Assembly (NCBI GenBank): GCA_913055685.1 | Contig: CAJXKC010000001.1 | Coordinates: forward strand, 1,331,734 to 1,395,733 | Length of the DNA stretch: 64,000 nucleotides | DNA from: an uncultured Flavobacteriales bacterium | GTDB lineage: Bacteria; Bacteroidota; Bacteroidia; Flavobacteriales; Schleiferiaceae | Reading direction: 5' to 3' | Notes under the pieces: generated by a model | What the model was told of the DNA's origin: nothing | Database searches by the model: none | Seen by the model: only the letters and a program-made list of their open reading frames with translations | Position numbers and translations under genes: made by a program | Shown: in pieces, positions 39,089 to 48,373 of the stretch | How the letters are laid out: the number at the start of each line of letters is the position of its first letter | Numbering within the stretch: position 1 is the first letter of the stretch

Positions 39089-41395
39089 ATGACCAAAGGC
39101 ATTACTTTCTTGGTATTTATCAGCTTAAGCTTTGGTTTATTTGGGCAAGATTGGCAAAGTATTTACCTCAAAGGGCGCTTCGATACTATTGGGGAAGTAT
39201 TTTGGGGAGAGACTTGGCAGCAGGTAAATGAGTTGAAGGGGAGCGACACCTTAGTGCTAAATGCTATACGGATGGAGATCTTGGACCTGCAGGTGAATGA
39301 GGAGAGCAGTCCTTTTTATAAAAATGACACCGCATTATTTATTCCAATAAAAGCAGACTTGGACAGGCTAGAGCTTTATATCTACTATAAAGCAAAGCCC
39401 CGCAAAGGCCTTTATTTTATAGGATGGCAGGATAGTACTTTTCGCTCGCGTCGCCAAATATGGACGCAGGGTCAGGGTATCGATCACCGCCATTGGATTC
39501 CGCATCATGATGACCAGAAGGATAAAATCCTCTTTAGGGCCGAATGGATATTTAATGCCGATTATGAAATAATGTCTAATGGTCGGCTCGACTCAAGTTG
39601 GCTAGTAGAAGGGGAGAAGCACTGGTTTTACTCCATGGACAAACCCATGAGTTCTTATTTAATTGCCGTGGCTATCGATCGTTACGAACGCAGTGAAAGC
39701 GAAGTCAATGGCATTCCGCATTATTTGTATCATTATCCAGAGCGAGTAGCGGATAGTGCTTGGTACTATTATCAACATGACTCTATTGCAGCCCTTATTG
39801 AAAGGGATATTGGAGTGGCTTATCCTTGGCCTAATTACAAACAGGCTCCGGTGCAAGACTTTAGGCATGGAGCCATGGAAAATACCTGCGCCACTATTTT
39901 TGGAGACTTCTTTTTAGTGGATTCCATCGCTTTTTATGATCAGAACTATAGCTATGTAGATGCCCATGAGTTTGCGCATCAGTGGTTTGGAAATTTAGTT
40001 ACGGCCGAGAGCTCCAAGCATCATTGGCTGCATGAAGGGTTTGCCACTTATTACCAGTGGTATTCCGAAATGCACTTATACGGTTACAATTATTTTTACT
40101 GGGAACTTAAAAAGGCCAAGGAGATGGTTTTTGAGGCGAGTCGGCGTGACACTCTGCCCTTGGCGCATCCGAAAGCCGGCTCCGAGCGTTTCTATCAAAA
40201 GGGAGGTTGGTTGGTGCATATGCTGCGTAATTACGTGGGTGATTCTGTTTACCATGTGGCAATTAAGGATTACTTGAATAGCTATGCTTATCAGGTAGCA
40301 AGAAATCAAGATTTCATTGGGGTATTTAAAAGGCACAGCAATAAAGATATTGATGGCTTTTTTGATTTGTGGCTCTATGGTAAGCAGGAACCTAAGTTAA
40401 AGGAGCTTGGTAGAGAGGGCGATTATTTCCTATTTGAATCTAGCCACCGACTTTCCCAAAAAATAAAACTAGATGTATTAGCCAATGGAGTCTGGCGCTT
40501 TGTGGAGGCTGAGGTAAAAAAAGGTTTGAATAGAATTTTACTACCGGAGGGTACCACAGATGCCTTTATCTACAATGCCCATGAATTATTAGTGGAGGTG
40601 GAATATATGCCGGTAGGCTGGAAGCTTTCGCGCCAACGATTTCTGCATCGTAGCCTTGATATTGTGCAATATCAAATACTGAAAGATTTAAAAGTAGAAA
40701 AAGACCCAGACTTGCTAAGCTTCTTAAAGGTGGTGGTGAAAAATGAAGCTTTTCACTTTGCGAGCCGGCAGGAAGCTTTCGAAAGACTATCGGAAATTCT
40801 TGATGCGAAGGAGCGCCTTTCCCTCTGGCAGGACATGGTTCAGGCAAGCCAGGATATTCAGTTTAAAAAGTCGCTAGTAAACTGGGCTTTGAACCATAAG
40901 CTTAAAGCATCGCCCAAGGTTTTAGCCGAATTGAGGAGAGCAAAATCTTATGAATTAAGGAAAGCGGCGCTAGAGCTAAGTTTAGACCCAAGCAATGCAG
41001 CTTCTAACCGGTGGTTGTATGATCCTATTTATGAGAAGGAGCCTGGTATTGTAGGAAGAAATGTGTATTTGGAAGCCTTATTATTTAGAGTCTACTTATA
41101 CCAAGATCCGAAGGCCTATGAAGCTTTATTGGACTTCGCTACTCCTTCTTTCGACTTTAACACCCGCATAAATGCATTGGGCTACTTAGCCTTATTGCAG
41201 CATCCCGATTTCCGCTATTTGGATGTCTTATGGCAGGCCTTCTTCAACTCAAACTGGAAATTAGTTCGGGTGGCTCGTCAAGGATTAGAACGAATAAAAG
41301 AAGGACAAGAAGATATCTGGCTGAATTACTATCAAAAAGCACAAGAAAACTGGACCGACTTTCAAAAGCGAAAGGCAGCGCGTACTTTTGAATAA
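39089..41395 (+). CDS. M1 family aminopeptidase, exported
   Basis: This 768-residue zinc metallopeptidase has a signal peptide (ITFLVFISLSFGLFGQ). The active site is HEFAHQWFGN at residue 293 with the third ligand and general residues in WLHEGFATYY about 20 residues on. The exopeptidase motif appears as HGAMENTC, a variant of the GAMEN motif with a preceding His. The C-terminal half is helical. It cleaves N-terminal residues from peptides in the periplasm or outside. The next gene starts four bases after its stop. Confidence 0.93.
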   Translation: MTKGITFLVFISLSFGLFGQDWQSIYLKGRFDTIGEVFWGETWQQVNELKGSDTLVLNAIRMEILDLQVNEESSPFYKNDTALFIPIKADLDRLELYIYYKAKPRKGLYFIGWQDSTFRSRRQIWTQGQGIDHRHWIPHHDDQKDKILFRAEWIFNADYEIMSNGRLDSSWLVEGEKHWFYSMDKPMSSYLIAVAIDRYERSESEVNGIPHYLYHYPERVADSAWYYYQHDSIAALIERDIGVAYPWPNYKQAPVQDFRHGAMENTCATIFGDFFLVDSIAFYDQNYSYVDAHEFAHQWFGNLVTAESSKHHWLHEGFATYYQWYSEMHLYGYNYFYWELKKAKEMVFEASRRDTLPLAHPKAGSERFYQKGGWLVHMLRNYVGDSVYHVAIKDYLNSYAYQVARNQDFIGVFKRHSNKDIDGFFDLWLYGKQEPKLKELGREGDYFLFESSHRLSQKIKLDVLANGVWRFVEAEVKKGLNRILLPEGTTDAFIYNAHELLVEVEYMPVGWKLSRQRFLHRSLDIVQYQILKDLKVEKDPDLLSFLKVVVKNEAFHFASRQEAFERLSEILDAKERLSLWQDMVQASQDIQFKKSLVNWALNHKLKASPKVLAELRRAKSYELRKAALELSLDPSNAASNRWLYDPIYEKEPGIVGRNVYLEALLFRVYLYQDPKAYEALLDFATPSFDFNTRINALGYLALLQHPDFRYLDVLWQAFFNSNWKLVRVARQGLERIKEGQEDIWLNYYQKAQENWTDFQKRKAARTFE

Positions 41396-41399
41396 TTAT

Positions 41400-42770
41400 A
41401 TGCCGGCCTACCATTCCAGATTATCCCAGTTTATGGTCCTTTTAGGAGATCTCATTCTTCTAAACCTTTCCTTTGTGCTAGCCGCGGCCTGGCGATTTAG
41501 GGATTTGCCTTTTTACAATACCGAGTACTACGACTATTACGTGCAGTTATGGTTTATTAGTAACCTTTTGTGGCTAGTATTATCCTTACTTTTTAAAACC
41601 TATAACAATGGCTTAAAGCTCGAGCCTCGGCAATCGGTATCCAAAGCCCTAAATGTATTTAGTGGGCATGCTTTCTTTTTGCTCTTGGTTTTAGTGAGTC
41701 TGCAGCGCAGTGAGCAATACTCTCGCTTGTTTTTGATTTACTTCTACGGCGGCGCCTTATTGGGTATTATGCCTTGGCATTTCTTTTACCTGCGTTTTTT
41801 ACGGGGCTTTCGCCGGAAGAATAAGCCTTTGCGCTCGGTGCTTTTAATTGGAGAAGGTGAGTCATTTCTTGCCTTTAAAGATTCGGTGCAGAACAATCCA
41901 GAATTAGGAATTGCCGTGGAGGCGGAAATAGAATTGCAGGAAGGGCTTTGGTTGGATGCTCAACTAGAAGCAAAGCTTTTAGCCTCAGAGGCAGAAGAGG
42001 TATTTGTAGCCTTGCAGCCTGATGATCCACGTTTTAAAAAGGCTTATCAATGGGCAGACAAGCATTTGTTGCGTTTTCGGGCTTTGCCAAATCTTGGATT
42101 GGGTCCTATGAAAGCGGTACAAATCGATTTTTACGATCAAGTACCCGTACTTAGTTTTAGAACCGAACCCTTGCAATTATGGCACAATCGCTGGCTAAAG
42201 CGGATCCTGGATATTGTGCTTTCCCTTGCACTAATCCTAATACTTTACCCCATTTTCGTTCCAATTATTGGGATTGGCATTAAGCTGACCAGTAAGGGTC
42301 CTTTGCTTTTTAAACAGAAGCGCAGTGGTTATCGCGAAGAGGAGTTTTCCATCTACAAGTTTCGAAGTATGGAACTTAATAAGGAGGCCGACACCCAAAT
42401 GGCGGTTAACAATGATCCGCGTATAACTCGCTTTGGGGCTTTTATTCGGGCTTGGCATTTGGATGAACTTCCCCAATTAGTCCAAGTTCTTATTGGGGAT
42501 ATGTCTTTAGTAGGACCCCGGCCACATATGCTGGCTCATACTCAGGAGTACCGCCATTTAGTGGATCGATACATGCTACGTCATTTTGTGAAGCCGGGTT
42601 TAACCGGCTTAGCCCAGGTACAAGGCTTAAAAGGGGAACACGATCTAAAAACTATGGAAGAGCGAGTGAAGGCAGATGTTTACTATCTCGAGCACTGGTC
42701 ACTTTTGCTTGATGTCTCAATTCTTTTACGTACCCTGCCAAGTTTGGCTAGACCAAAAAAAAAGCCCTAG
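41400..42770 (+). CDS. Polyprenyl glycosylphosphotransferase (initiating sugar transferase)
   Basis: This 456-residue membrane enzyme transfers a sugar-1-phosphate onto a polyprenyl phosphate, starting a glycan. It has four or five N-terminal spans, a soluble linker, and the conserved C-terminal bacterial sugar transferase domain with KRILDIVLSLALILIL, YKFRSMELNKEAD, the DELPQLVQVLIGDMSLVGPR region and VKPGLTGLAQVQG. I place the start at ATG 41400 (MPAYHSRLSQ), four bases after the aminopeptidase stop, rather than a TTG at 41388. It ends inside a terminator hairpin. Confidence 0.92.
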   Translation: MPAYHSRLSQFMVLLGDLILLNLSFVLAAAWRFRDLPFYNTEYYDYYVQLWFISNLLWLVLSLLFKTYNNGLKLEPRQSVSKALNVFSGHAFFLLLVLVSLQRSEQYSRLFLIYFYGGALLGIMPWHFFYLRFLRGFRRKNKPLRSVLLIGEGESFLAFKDSVQNNPELGIAVEAEIELQEGLWLDAQLEAKLLASEAEEVFVALQPDDPRFKKAYQWADKHLLRFRALPNLGLGPMKAVQIDFYDQVPVLSFRTEPLQLWHNRWLKRILDIVLSLALILILYPIFVPIIGIGIKLTSKGPLLFKQKRSGYREEEFSIYKFRSMELNKEADTQMAVNNDPRITRFGAFIRAWHLDELPQLVQVLIGDMSLVGPRPHMLAHTQEYRHLVDRYMLRHFVKPGLTGLAQVQGLKGEHDLKTMEERVKADVYYLEHWSLLLDVSILLRTLPSLARPKKKP

Positions 42771-42793
42771 AGCTTAGAAGCTAAAGGGCTTTT
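42755..42793. terminator. Bidirectional rho-independent terminator
   Basis: Inverted arms AGCCCT (42763-42768) and AGGGCT (42785-42790) enclose an A/G-rich loop. A nine-base A run on the left and TTT on the right suit stop of the minus-strand and the plus-strand transcripts. The left arm contains the stop codon of the sugar transferase gene. Confidence 0.85.
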
Positions 42794-42815
42794 CGTAGTA
42801 TTTATTCTGTTATTC

Positions 42816-43019
42816 TTATTCGGTCTTGCAAGTGTTCATGCCAAATAAGGTATAAAGGGGGCAAAAGCTGATGAGGCTGGTTAGTAAGAAAATACCGGCC
42901 AAAATAACCAAGACTAAGCCCAAGGTTCCTTCAATAATTCCATCGTAATAGAGGTAAGCAATTACCAATGCAATAAGAGTGCGGATTAAGCGGTCCGCTC
43001 CGCCCATATTTGTTTTCAT
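42816..43019 (-). CDS. Small DUF2892-type membrane protein
   Basis: This 67-residue protein has two membrane spans and the DUF2892 start MGGADRLIRTLIALVIAYLY, with a conserved CPLYTLFGMNTC end. Related domains occur at the end of rhodanese proteins such as YgaP. It is the last gene of a minus-strand operon and lies 57 bases after the CDF transporter gene. Function is unknown. Confidence 0.85.
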   Translation of the reverse strand: MKTNMGGADRLIRTLIALVIAYLYYDGIIEGTLGLVLVILAGIFLLTSLISFCPLYTLFGMNTCKTE

Positions 43020-43076
43020 GATTGGTTCAATTTTTATTAAAGCTAAGGATTTTTTGCCATTTGCCGGTGACTGGGG

Positions 43077-43952
43077 TCACTCACTTGGTTCAATATGAAT
43101 ATGCACATCCATAACTTCCGGAAGCTTAGCTCTTAAATAGTCTTTCAGGTGATGTGCGATTTGGTGACCTCTGGTAACGGTCAACTTCCCATCGATTTCC
43201 ACATGTAAATCCACATGAAAGCCAAAGCCGAATTTTCGAATGTGACACTTTTCAGTGCCTTTTATTTCTGTAAGGTCTAATGATAATACCCGGATTTGGT
43301 TTTCGAGGGCTGGATATTGTTGTTCATCCATTACCTCACCCAAGGCCGGTCTAAAAATTAGGTAAGCATTGTAATAAATCATTAAACTGGCGGCTAAAGC
43401 GGCAATTTCATCAGCTGCCGCATAGGCTTCGCCAAAAATTAAGGCTATTGCTATGCCCATAAAGGCCACCGCCGAGCTTAGGGCATCGGATCTATGGTGC
43501 CAAGCCTCTGCTTTTAAGGAGCTACTCTTTAATTCCTGCCCTTTAGCCTTAACGTAGCGATAGGATAATTCCTTAAATAGAATTATCCCACCTAAGATGT
43601 AAATGGTAAAGGGTTCTGGAACCTCTTGGGATCCGCCAAGCAAATTATGGATGCTTTGAAAAGCAATTAGAGTAGCGGATATAATCAGAAAGAGACTGAT
43701 TAGGAAAGTTGTAAGTGGTTCGGCTTTGCCATGACCATAGGGGTGGTTTTGATCGGGAGGTTTGGCGGCATAACGCAAACCGAGAATGACGCTTAAGGAG
43801 GCAAAGACATCGGTTAAGCTTTCTATGGCATCCGCTAATAGCGCAAAGCTATTGCCCAAAAAACCGGTTATGCCTTTAATTAGAGCTAAAAATAAATTGC
43901 TGAATAAACTCTTCCAGGCAACATATTGTGCTTTTTTGCTTGTCTCCTTCAT
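43077..43952 (-). CDS. Cation diffusion facilitator (CDF) metal transporter
   Basis: This 291-residue protein has six membrane spans, the CDF metal sites (ALLADAIESLTD in TM2, WHHRSDALSS in TM5) and a cytosolic C-terminal domain of about 80 residues with His-rich ends (HVDLHVEID, DVHIHIEPSE). CDF proteins export Zn, Fe, Mn or Co, and the ion cannot be set from these residues alone. Start ATG 43952 overlaps the preceding glycosyltransferase stop by one base (TAATG), so it is translationally coupled to it. Confidence 0.9.
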   Translation of the reverse strand: MKETSKKAQYVAWKSLFSNLFLALIKGITGFLGNSFALLADAIESLTDVFASLSVILGLRYAAKPPDQNHPYGHGKAEPLTTFLISLFLIISATLIAFQSIHNLLGGSQEVPEPFTIYILGGIILFKELSYRYVKAKGQELKSSSLKAEAWHHRSDALSSAVAFMGIAIALIFGEAYAAADEIAALAASLMIYYNAYLIFRPALGEVMDEQQYPALENQIRVLSLDLTEIKGTEKCHIRKFGFGFHVDLHVEIDGKLTVTRGHQIAHHLKDYLRAKLPEVMDVHIHIEPSE

Positions 43953-45052
43953 TACTTCCGCTTTCGTATCAATGCCTGTTGGAAAGTAATCTCGTACTTT
44001 TCTGCAATGAGACTCCATTGATATTTTTCCTTCACTTTACGGAAATTACTAGCAATTTGCTCTCGCGCGGCAGCGGTTTTCTCCCAGTGATCTAAATGGT
44101 TGGCCACATCGCTGGGATCATTGAAATAAGCGGCGTCCTCGCCTAAAACTTCACGGTTGAAATTATTGTTATGAGCAACAATAAATACCTTGCTGGCCAT
44201 GGCCTCTAGTAGGCTAGGATTAGTGCCGCCCACAGAATGGCCGTGGAAGTAAAGACGAGCATTATGACGAAGACTATTTAGCTTATCCTTTTCGTAAATA
44301 CCCTGCACAAAACGAATACGACTGTCTTTGTACTTGTTTTTTAAGAAATTACCGTAAGCGGTTTCATGATTCCCAACTACCAAAAAAGGATGGCTGCTTT
44401 CACTACGTAGCGCTCCATCTAAAATGAGTTCGATGTTGTTTTCGCGCTCTAGCCGGGCAATGAGCAAGTGGTAAGCCTCTGGTTCCAAATTATAAGCCTC
44501 TAAAACCTGAGGCTCGTTTTTGGAAGATAAGTCAGCTCCATAGGCAATATGCACACTATCAACCGCATATTTCCTTTCCAGGTATTCCTGGATGACCTGC
44601 GAATCGGCGATTAAAATGTCACTGCCTTTCGCAGCCCATTTTTCGGCATATTCTAGATATTTCCGCACTTGGGGGCGGTACTTGGAGCGTTTCCATTCCA
44701 ATCCATCCATATTGCTTACAATAACCGGCTTCTTCGGAATTAATCGCTGCCAAATGCTTGAACTGGTATAACCCAATAAAAGAATTACATCAAAACCACG
44801 CTTGCGACTATCGATAATGCAATTAAGATCATAAATGAACTGACCAGCGGTTCCCATACGATGCTCAGGATCGTACTTGTGAATGATTTCAACGCCCTGG
44901 TAATTTTTTTGGTTGAAGGGATGCCGATGCGAATTGTAGACCCAAACCTGGTGTCCCATGCTAACCAAAAGCACTCCTAGATGCTCGGCGCATTCTTCAA
45001 AACCGCCGTAATTATTAGGTATTCCACGTGTGCCTAGGATGCCGATTTTCAT
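43952..45052 (-). CDS. Glycosyltransferase with DUF1972 N terminus (GT4-like)
   Basis: This 366-residue enzyme starts with KIGILGTRGIPNNYGGFEE, the family signature of DUF1972 glycosyltransferases, and has the GT-B donor-site pattern VGGTNPSLLEAMAS near residue 280. These enzymes act in rhamnose- or galactose-containing surface glycans. I use the ATG at 45052, one base past the stop of the GT4 gene before it. An upstream in-frame start would extend into that gene. Confidence 0.9.
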   Translation of the reverse strand: MKIGILGTRGIPNNYGGFEECAEHLGVLLVSMGHQVWVYNSHRHPFNQKNYQGVEIIHKYDPEHRMGTAGQFIYDLNCIIDSRKRGFDVILLLGYTSSSIWQRLIPKKPVIVSNMDGLEWKRSKYRPQVRKYLEYAEKWAAKGSDILIADSQVIQEYLERKYAVDSVHIAYGADLSSKNEPQVLEAYNLEPEAYHLLIARLERENNIELILDGALRSESSHPFLVVGNHETAYGNFLKNKYKDSRIRFVQGIYEKDKLNSLRHNARLYFHGHSVGGTNPSLLEAMASKVFIVAHNNNFNREVLGEDAAYFNDPSDVANHLDHWEKTAAAREQIASNFRKVKEKYQWSLIAEKYEITFQQALIRKRK

Positions 45053-45053
45053 A

Positions 45054-46112
45054 CTAGGAAGATAGTATATCCATATAGAATTGCTCAAGCTTTTGGGCCG
45101 ATTTCTCCCAACTAAACTCTGATCGAAGCCATGCTTGGTGATCACGTGTATCGGCTAAAGCCTGCTCAACCGCTTGGAGAATAGAATTTGGATCCTCTAC
45201 CTGGCAGTAATGGGCTCGATCCTGAAAAAGTTCCCTTTGGATAGGATGGTCGTTAACCACAATCTGACAGCCCGAGGCCAGGGCCTCTATACTAACTAAT
45301 CCGGTGCTTTCATAATAGCTGGGGAGAACATGCACCTTTGCTTGGGCATATAATTCGGCGCATTGATCTATGCTAACTCTTCCTAGGAATTGCATGTTTT
45401 TTGAAGCGCGTGATTGACAGAATTTAAGATAATCCTGGTGATTGGAACTTGCCTCACCCACTAAACTTAGCCGATAATCACTATTCTTTAAAGCTTCTAT
45501 AAGATTTAACTGGTTCTTGAGTGGTTCAAAACGAGCAATGCATAGTAGTCCTTCCCTAACTTTGGTATCCACTATTTTTAAATGCTCGACCCCCAGTTTT
45601 AAGCATTTAGGCTTTTGCCTGATGGGGTACTTCTCTTGCAAGAGCCCAGCCTCAGCCTCAGAGGCAGTTATCAGTAAACTAGATTTCTGGATAAGCTTTT
45701 CGATACTGGCCCGATGTCCGTTGAAAAGGTAATACCAAGAAGGCCAGTCTTCTTTTTGCCGAAGCGCTCTTGCCATGAGTTTTAGGTATTCTAAGGCATC
45801 GCTACCTAAACCTCGAATTAGAAACCTCCGAAAAGGCGATGACTTTTCTTCATGCTTTTGGTAGTCAACATAGATGGTGGAAATAAGCATCGGAGTTTCC
45901 AAGCTTAGCAGCTTTAAAGCCTGGGCCGGACGGCCTAAATTAAAATGATGTATGAGATCGTATTCCTGCTTATTTACCTTTTCGCCTGCCCAAATCTTGA
46001 CCGTATGCCCCAGTTTTTCCAAAGCTAAAGCGCTTTGCTCCATATGGAGGGTGTCACCACCAGGCTGAGTTTTATAATTGGGTCTGCTACTAAAGAGAAT
46101 CCGAAGGCTCAT
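45054..46112 (-). CDS. Family 4 glycosyltransferase
   Basis: This 352-residue GT-B protein has the N-terminal domain PGGDTLHMEQSALALEKLGH and the donor domain signature PSYYESTGLVSIEALASGC at about residues 264-282. It should add a hexose to a surface glycan. It is eleven bases after bioY and one base before the DUF1972 glycosyltransferase start, and is thus part of the MATE-bioY-GT-GT-CDF operon. Confidence 0.92.
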   Translation of the reverse strand: MSLRILFSSRPNYKTQPGGDTLHMEQSALALEKLGHTVKIWAGEKVNKQEYDLIHHFNLGRPAQALKLLSLETPMLISTIYVDYQKHEEKSSPFRRFLIRGLGSDALEYLKLMARALRQKEDWPSWYYLFNGHRASIEKLIQKSSLLITASEAEAGLLQEKYPIRQKPKCLKLGVEHLKIVDTKVREGLLCIARFEPLKNQLNLIEALKNSDYRLSLVGEASSNHQDYLKFCQSRASKNMQFLGRVSIDQCAELYAQAKVHVLPSYYESTGLVSIEALASGCQIVVNDHPIQRELFQDRAHYCQVEDPNSILQAVEQALADTRDHQAWLRSEFSWEKSAQKLEQFYMDILSS

Positions 46113-46123
46113 AAAGGCTAAAG

Positions 46124-46651
46124 CTACGAAATGAGCTCCGAATCTTTAAATCGATTGCGCAAGGCTGCAGCAATGAGTCCGCCTAAAATGGATTTAATTA
46201 AAATTCCCGGCAGGAGTCGAACTAAGGTGGGCCAAATTTCTAAACCCTCAACTTGTAAGTAAAGAACCAAAAATCCTGGAATAAGGAGGATGCCATGTGC
46301 TTTAAGAAAAACGGTCATGGCCTTAAAGAAGTTAAAATCACCTTGTTTAACCTCCCAGGCAATGTACCAACCACAGATTAGAAAGCCCCATAAAAAACCA
46401 CTGGTTGGTCCAATTAATTTCTCCCAGCCCGCGGTGTGTGTACCAAAAACAGGAAAGCCAATCGCTCCTAAAAGGAGATAGGCGATACCAAGACTAAGTC
46501 CGGCTTCCATCGGCAATAAGCTAAAAGCGATGAAAAGGCAAAGGCTTTGCAGAGTCAAAGGTAAAATACCGAAGTCGAGACTGATGGGGGCAATAAATGC
46601 CACAAAGACCAGCATGAGTATCCAAAGGGGGGAGAATATTTTCTTAAGCAT
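46124..46651 (-). CDS. bioY: Biotin transporter BioY
   Basis: This 175-residue S component of a biotin ECF transporter has six spans and the BioY pattern (QSLCLFIAFSLLPMEAGLSL, YLLLGAIGFPVFG, GPTSGFLWGF). It overlaps the end of the MATE gene by eight bases. No EcfA/T genes are nearby; BioY can work alone or share modules encoded elsewhere. I see no obvious biotin operator in the short upstream region. Confidence 0.92.
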   Translation of the reverse strand: MLKKIFSPLWILMLVFVAFIAPISLDFGILPLTLQSLCLFIAFSLLPMEAGLSLGIAYLLLGAIGFPVFGTHTAGWEKLIGPTSGFLWGFLICGWYIAWEVKQGDFNFFKAMTVFLKAHGILLIPGFLVLYLQVEGLEIWPTLVRLLPGILIKSILGGLIAAALRNRFKDSELIS

Positions 46652-47987
46652 TTATCTTCGAGCTTTTGCTTTTAGTCCTGATTTCAAAGCGCCAAATTAA
46701 CAATACTGAGGCTACAATTAAGCCCAGCGCTAATCCATACCAAATACCCAAGACGCCCATCTGCGCTATGAAGCCTAAGTAATAAGAAGTACCAAGGCCC
46801 ACAAGCCAATAGGCAAAGAGTACGATTAAAGTGGGAATTTTTGTTTCTGAGATGCCTCTCAAGGCAGCTAAGGCTACTACCTGGGCGCCATCAAAAACTT
46901 GAAAGGCAACCGCCACAATAAGTAGTTGAGCCGCTACAGAAATCACTGCAAGATCATCACTATATAAACTCGGAAAATAATTACGACCGAAAAAGAAAAT
47001 CAATCCGGCGAAAGTCATCATTACCAATACCAAAATAAGATTGGTATAGGCAGCTTGTCGCATGGCTTTGATATTCCCTGCGCCCAATTGATTACTAACC
47101 CGCACATTGGCAGCTGCCCCAAATCCGGAAGCGGCCATATAGCTAATTGAAGCCAGCGAGATTGCTATCTGATGCGCGGCTAAGGCCTCAGCGTTAATCC
47201 AGCCGGCCATTACTGCGGCTAGAGCGAAGGTAGAGACTTCAAAAATGAACTGTAAACCCGAAGGAACGCCAATGGCTAATAATTTTCGGAAGTGCTCTTT
47301 TTGGACTTCCATCCATTGAATACCGGCAGTATAAATTTGGAAGGCTTTCTTGCGCATAACATAGGTAATCATGGCAATAGCCATAAGAATCCGCGCTATT
47401 AAAGTCGCAATTCCCGCTCCTTCTAAACCTAGAGCAGGAAAGCCCCAATTACCATAGATTAATAAATAATTAAGGCCAATATTCAGGAGGTTGGCGCCAA
47501 TAGAGATTAGCATTGCGGCCTTTGTATCACTAAGGCCTTCGGCAAATTGTTTAAAAGTGAGGAAGCTTAGGAGGGGGATAATGCTAAAGGAAATTATTTG
47601 AAAATAGCCCGAAGCGGTATCCAATACTTCCTTTTCTTGACCCATTAGGTGCAGAAAGTTCTCCAAAAGCAATAGCATCGCGAAAAGTAAAATAGCGATA
47701 CTGGTATTTAAGTAAATCGCATGTTTGAGGTAACTACGAGCTTTTTGGGGTTTCTTTTCGCCATCGGCATTTGCCACGGGAGTTGTTAAACCATAGGCCA
47801 GACCAATGCCAAAAACCATGGGTACCACAAACACTGAATTGGCAAAAGCACCTGCTGCAAGGGGTATTGTACCCAAGGCACCTATCATAATGCTATCCGC
47901 CAAGCCAACTGAAACGTGGCCAACTTGACCCAATATTACTGGCCAGGCGAGCTGGAAATTCTTTCTGTAATGTTCTTTTAAGTTCAG
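46644..47987 (-). CDS. MATE family efflux transporter with non-canonical start
   Basis: This protein of about 447 residues has twelve membrane spans and MATE landmarks (GLADSIMIGALGT, GAAANVRVSNQLGAG). It exports drugs or metabolites by Na+ or H+ antiport. The family N terminus (HYRKNFQLAWPVILGQVGH) is encoded upstream of the first TTG in frame (47933), yet no ATG, GTG or TTG precedes it in the open frame back past 48011. I set the start at CTG 47987, which lies after a candidate promoter, but the true initiation codon is uncertain. It overlaps bioY by eight bases. Confidence 0.85.
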   Translation of the reverse strand: MNLKEHYRKNFQLAWPVILGQVGHVSVGLADSIMIGALGTIPLAAGAFANSVFVVPMVFGIGLAYGLTTPVANADGEKKPQKARSYLKHAIYLNTSIAILLFAMLLLLENFLHLMGQEKEVLDTASGYFQIISFSIIPLLSFLTFKQFAEGLSDTKAAMLISIGANLLNIGLNYLLIYGNWGFPALGLEGAGIATLIARILMAIAMITYVMRKKAFQIYTAGIQWMEVQKEHFRKLLAIGVPSGLQFIFEVSTFALAAVMAGWINAEALAAHQIAISLASISYMAASGFGAAANVRVSNQLGAGNIKAMRQAAYTNLILVLVMMTFAGLIFFFGRNYFPSLYSDDLAVISVAAQLLIVAVAFQVFDGAQVVALAALRGISETKIPTLIVLFAYWLVGLGTSYYLGFIAQMGVLGIWYGLALGLIVASVLLIWRFEIRTKSKSSKINA

Positions 47988-48003
47988 AAGCCCTGATTTT
48001 GGG

Positions 48004-48011
48004 CAAAAGTA
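48004..48011 (-). promoter_or_regulatory. Candidate -7 box TACTTTTG for the MATE operon
   Basis: On the minus strand TACTTTTG fits TAnnTTTG and stands 16 bases before the proposed CTG start. No TTG is at the ideal upstream spacing. Confidence 0.38.
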
Positions 48012-48082
48012 GATAAAGCAATTCCCTTTTAAACCTTTGGGGGGTTCAATTCTATAGGGGAAAGGATATAGGTGTTTTTAGT

Positions 48083-48316
48083 TTAGGAAATTTCGGCTTC
48101 ATGCCTTTGCATTTCGCGCTCATAAAAAGCTTCGGCGGTTTCCATTAAACTAGTTACCTCATTAATCAATTCCTCTTCTTCACCTTCCAATTCGTCAAAC
48201 CATTCTAGCTCGTCATTAGAAATATTCCACACAAAGCGTGGGTATTGCGTATGCACCACAAAAAGACTGTCTGGTTGATCGGTGTTGTCTGCGATTAAAA
48301 AGTGTGGCAGTTCCAT
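48083..48316 (-). CDS. Small acidic protein of unknown function
   Basis: This 77-residue acidic protein (middle LEWFDELEGEEEELINEV) has a clear ATG start MELPHFLIADNTDQP. It resembles short conserved Bacteroidota proteins, but I do not recognise the family. It is 57 bases downstream of the sigma-54-type regulator gene on the same strand and may be the last gene of that operon. Confidence 0.75.
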   Translation of the reverse strand: MELPHFLIADNTDQPDSLFVVHTQYPRFVWNISNDELEWFDELEGEEEELINEVTSLMETAEAFYEREMQRHEAEIS

Positions 48317-48373
48317 TTCTGTTGTAATTAATCTAATGTATGGAAAATTTTGTTAATCAGTAGGTTATAAAAA

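Noticed and set aside
43953..44018. Longer CDF transporter start at 44018
   Set aside because: The extra 22 codons lie inside the glycosyltransferase gene and do not look like a CDF N terminus; ATG 43952 gives the expected start MKETSKKAQYV.
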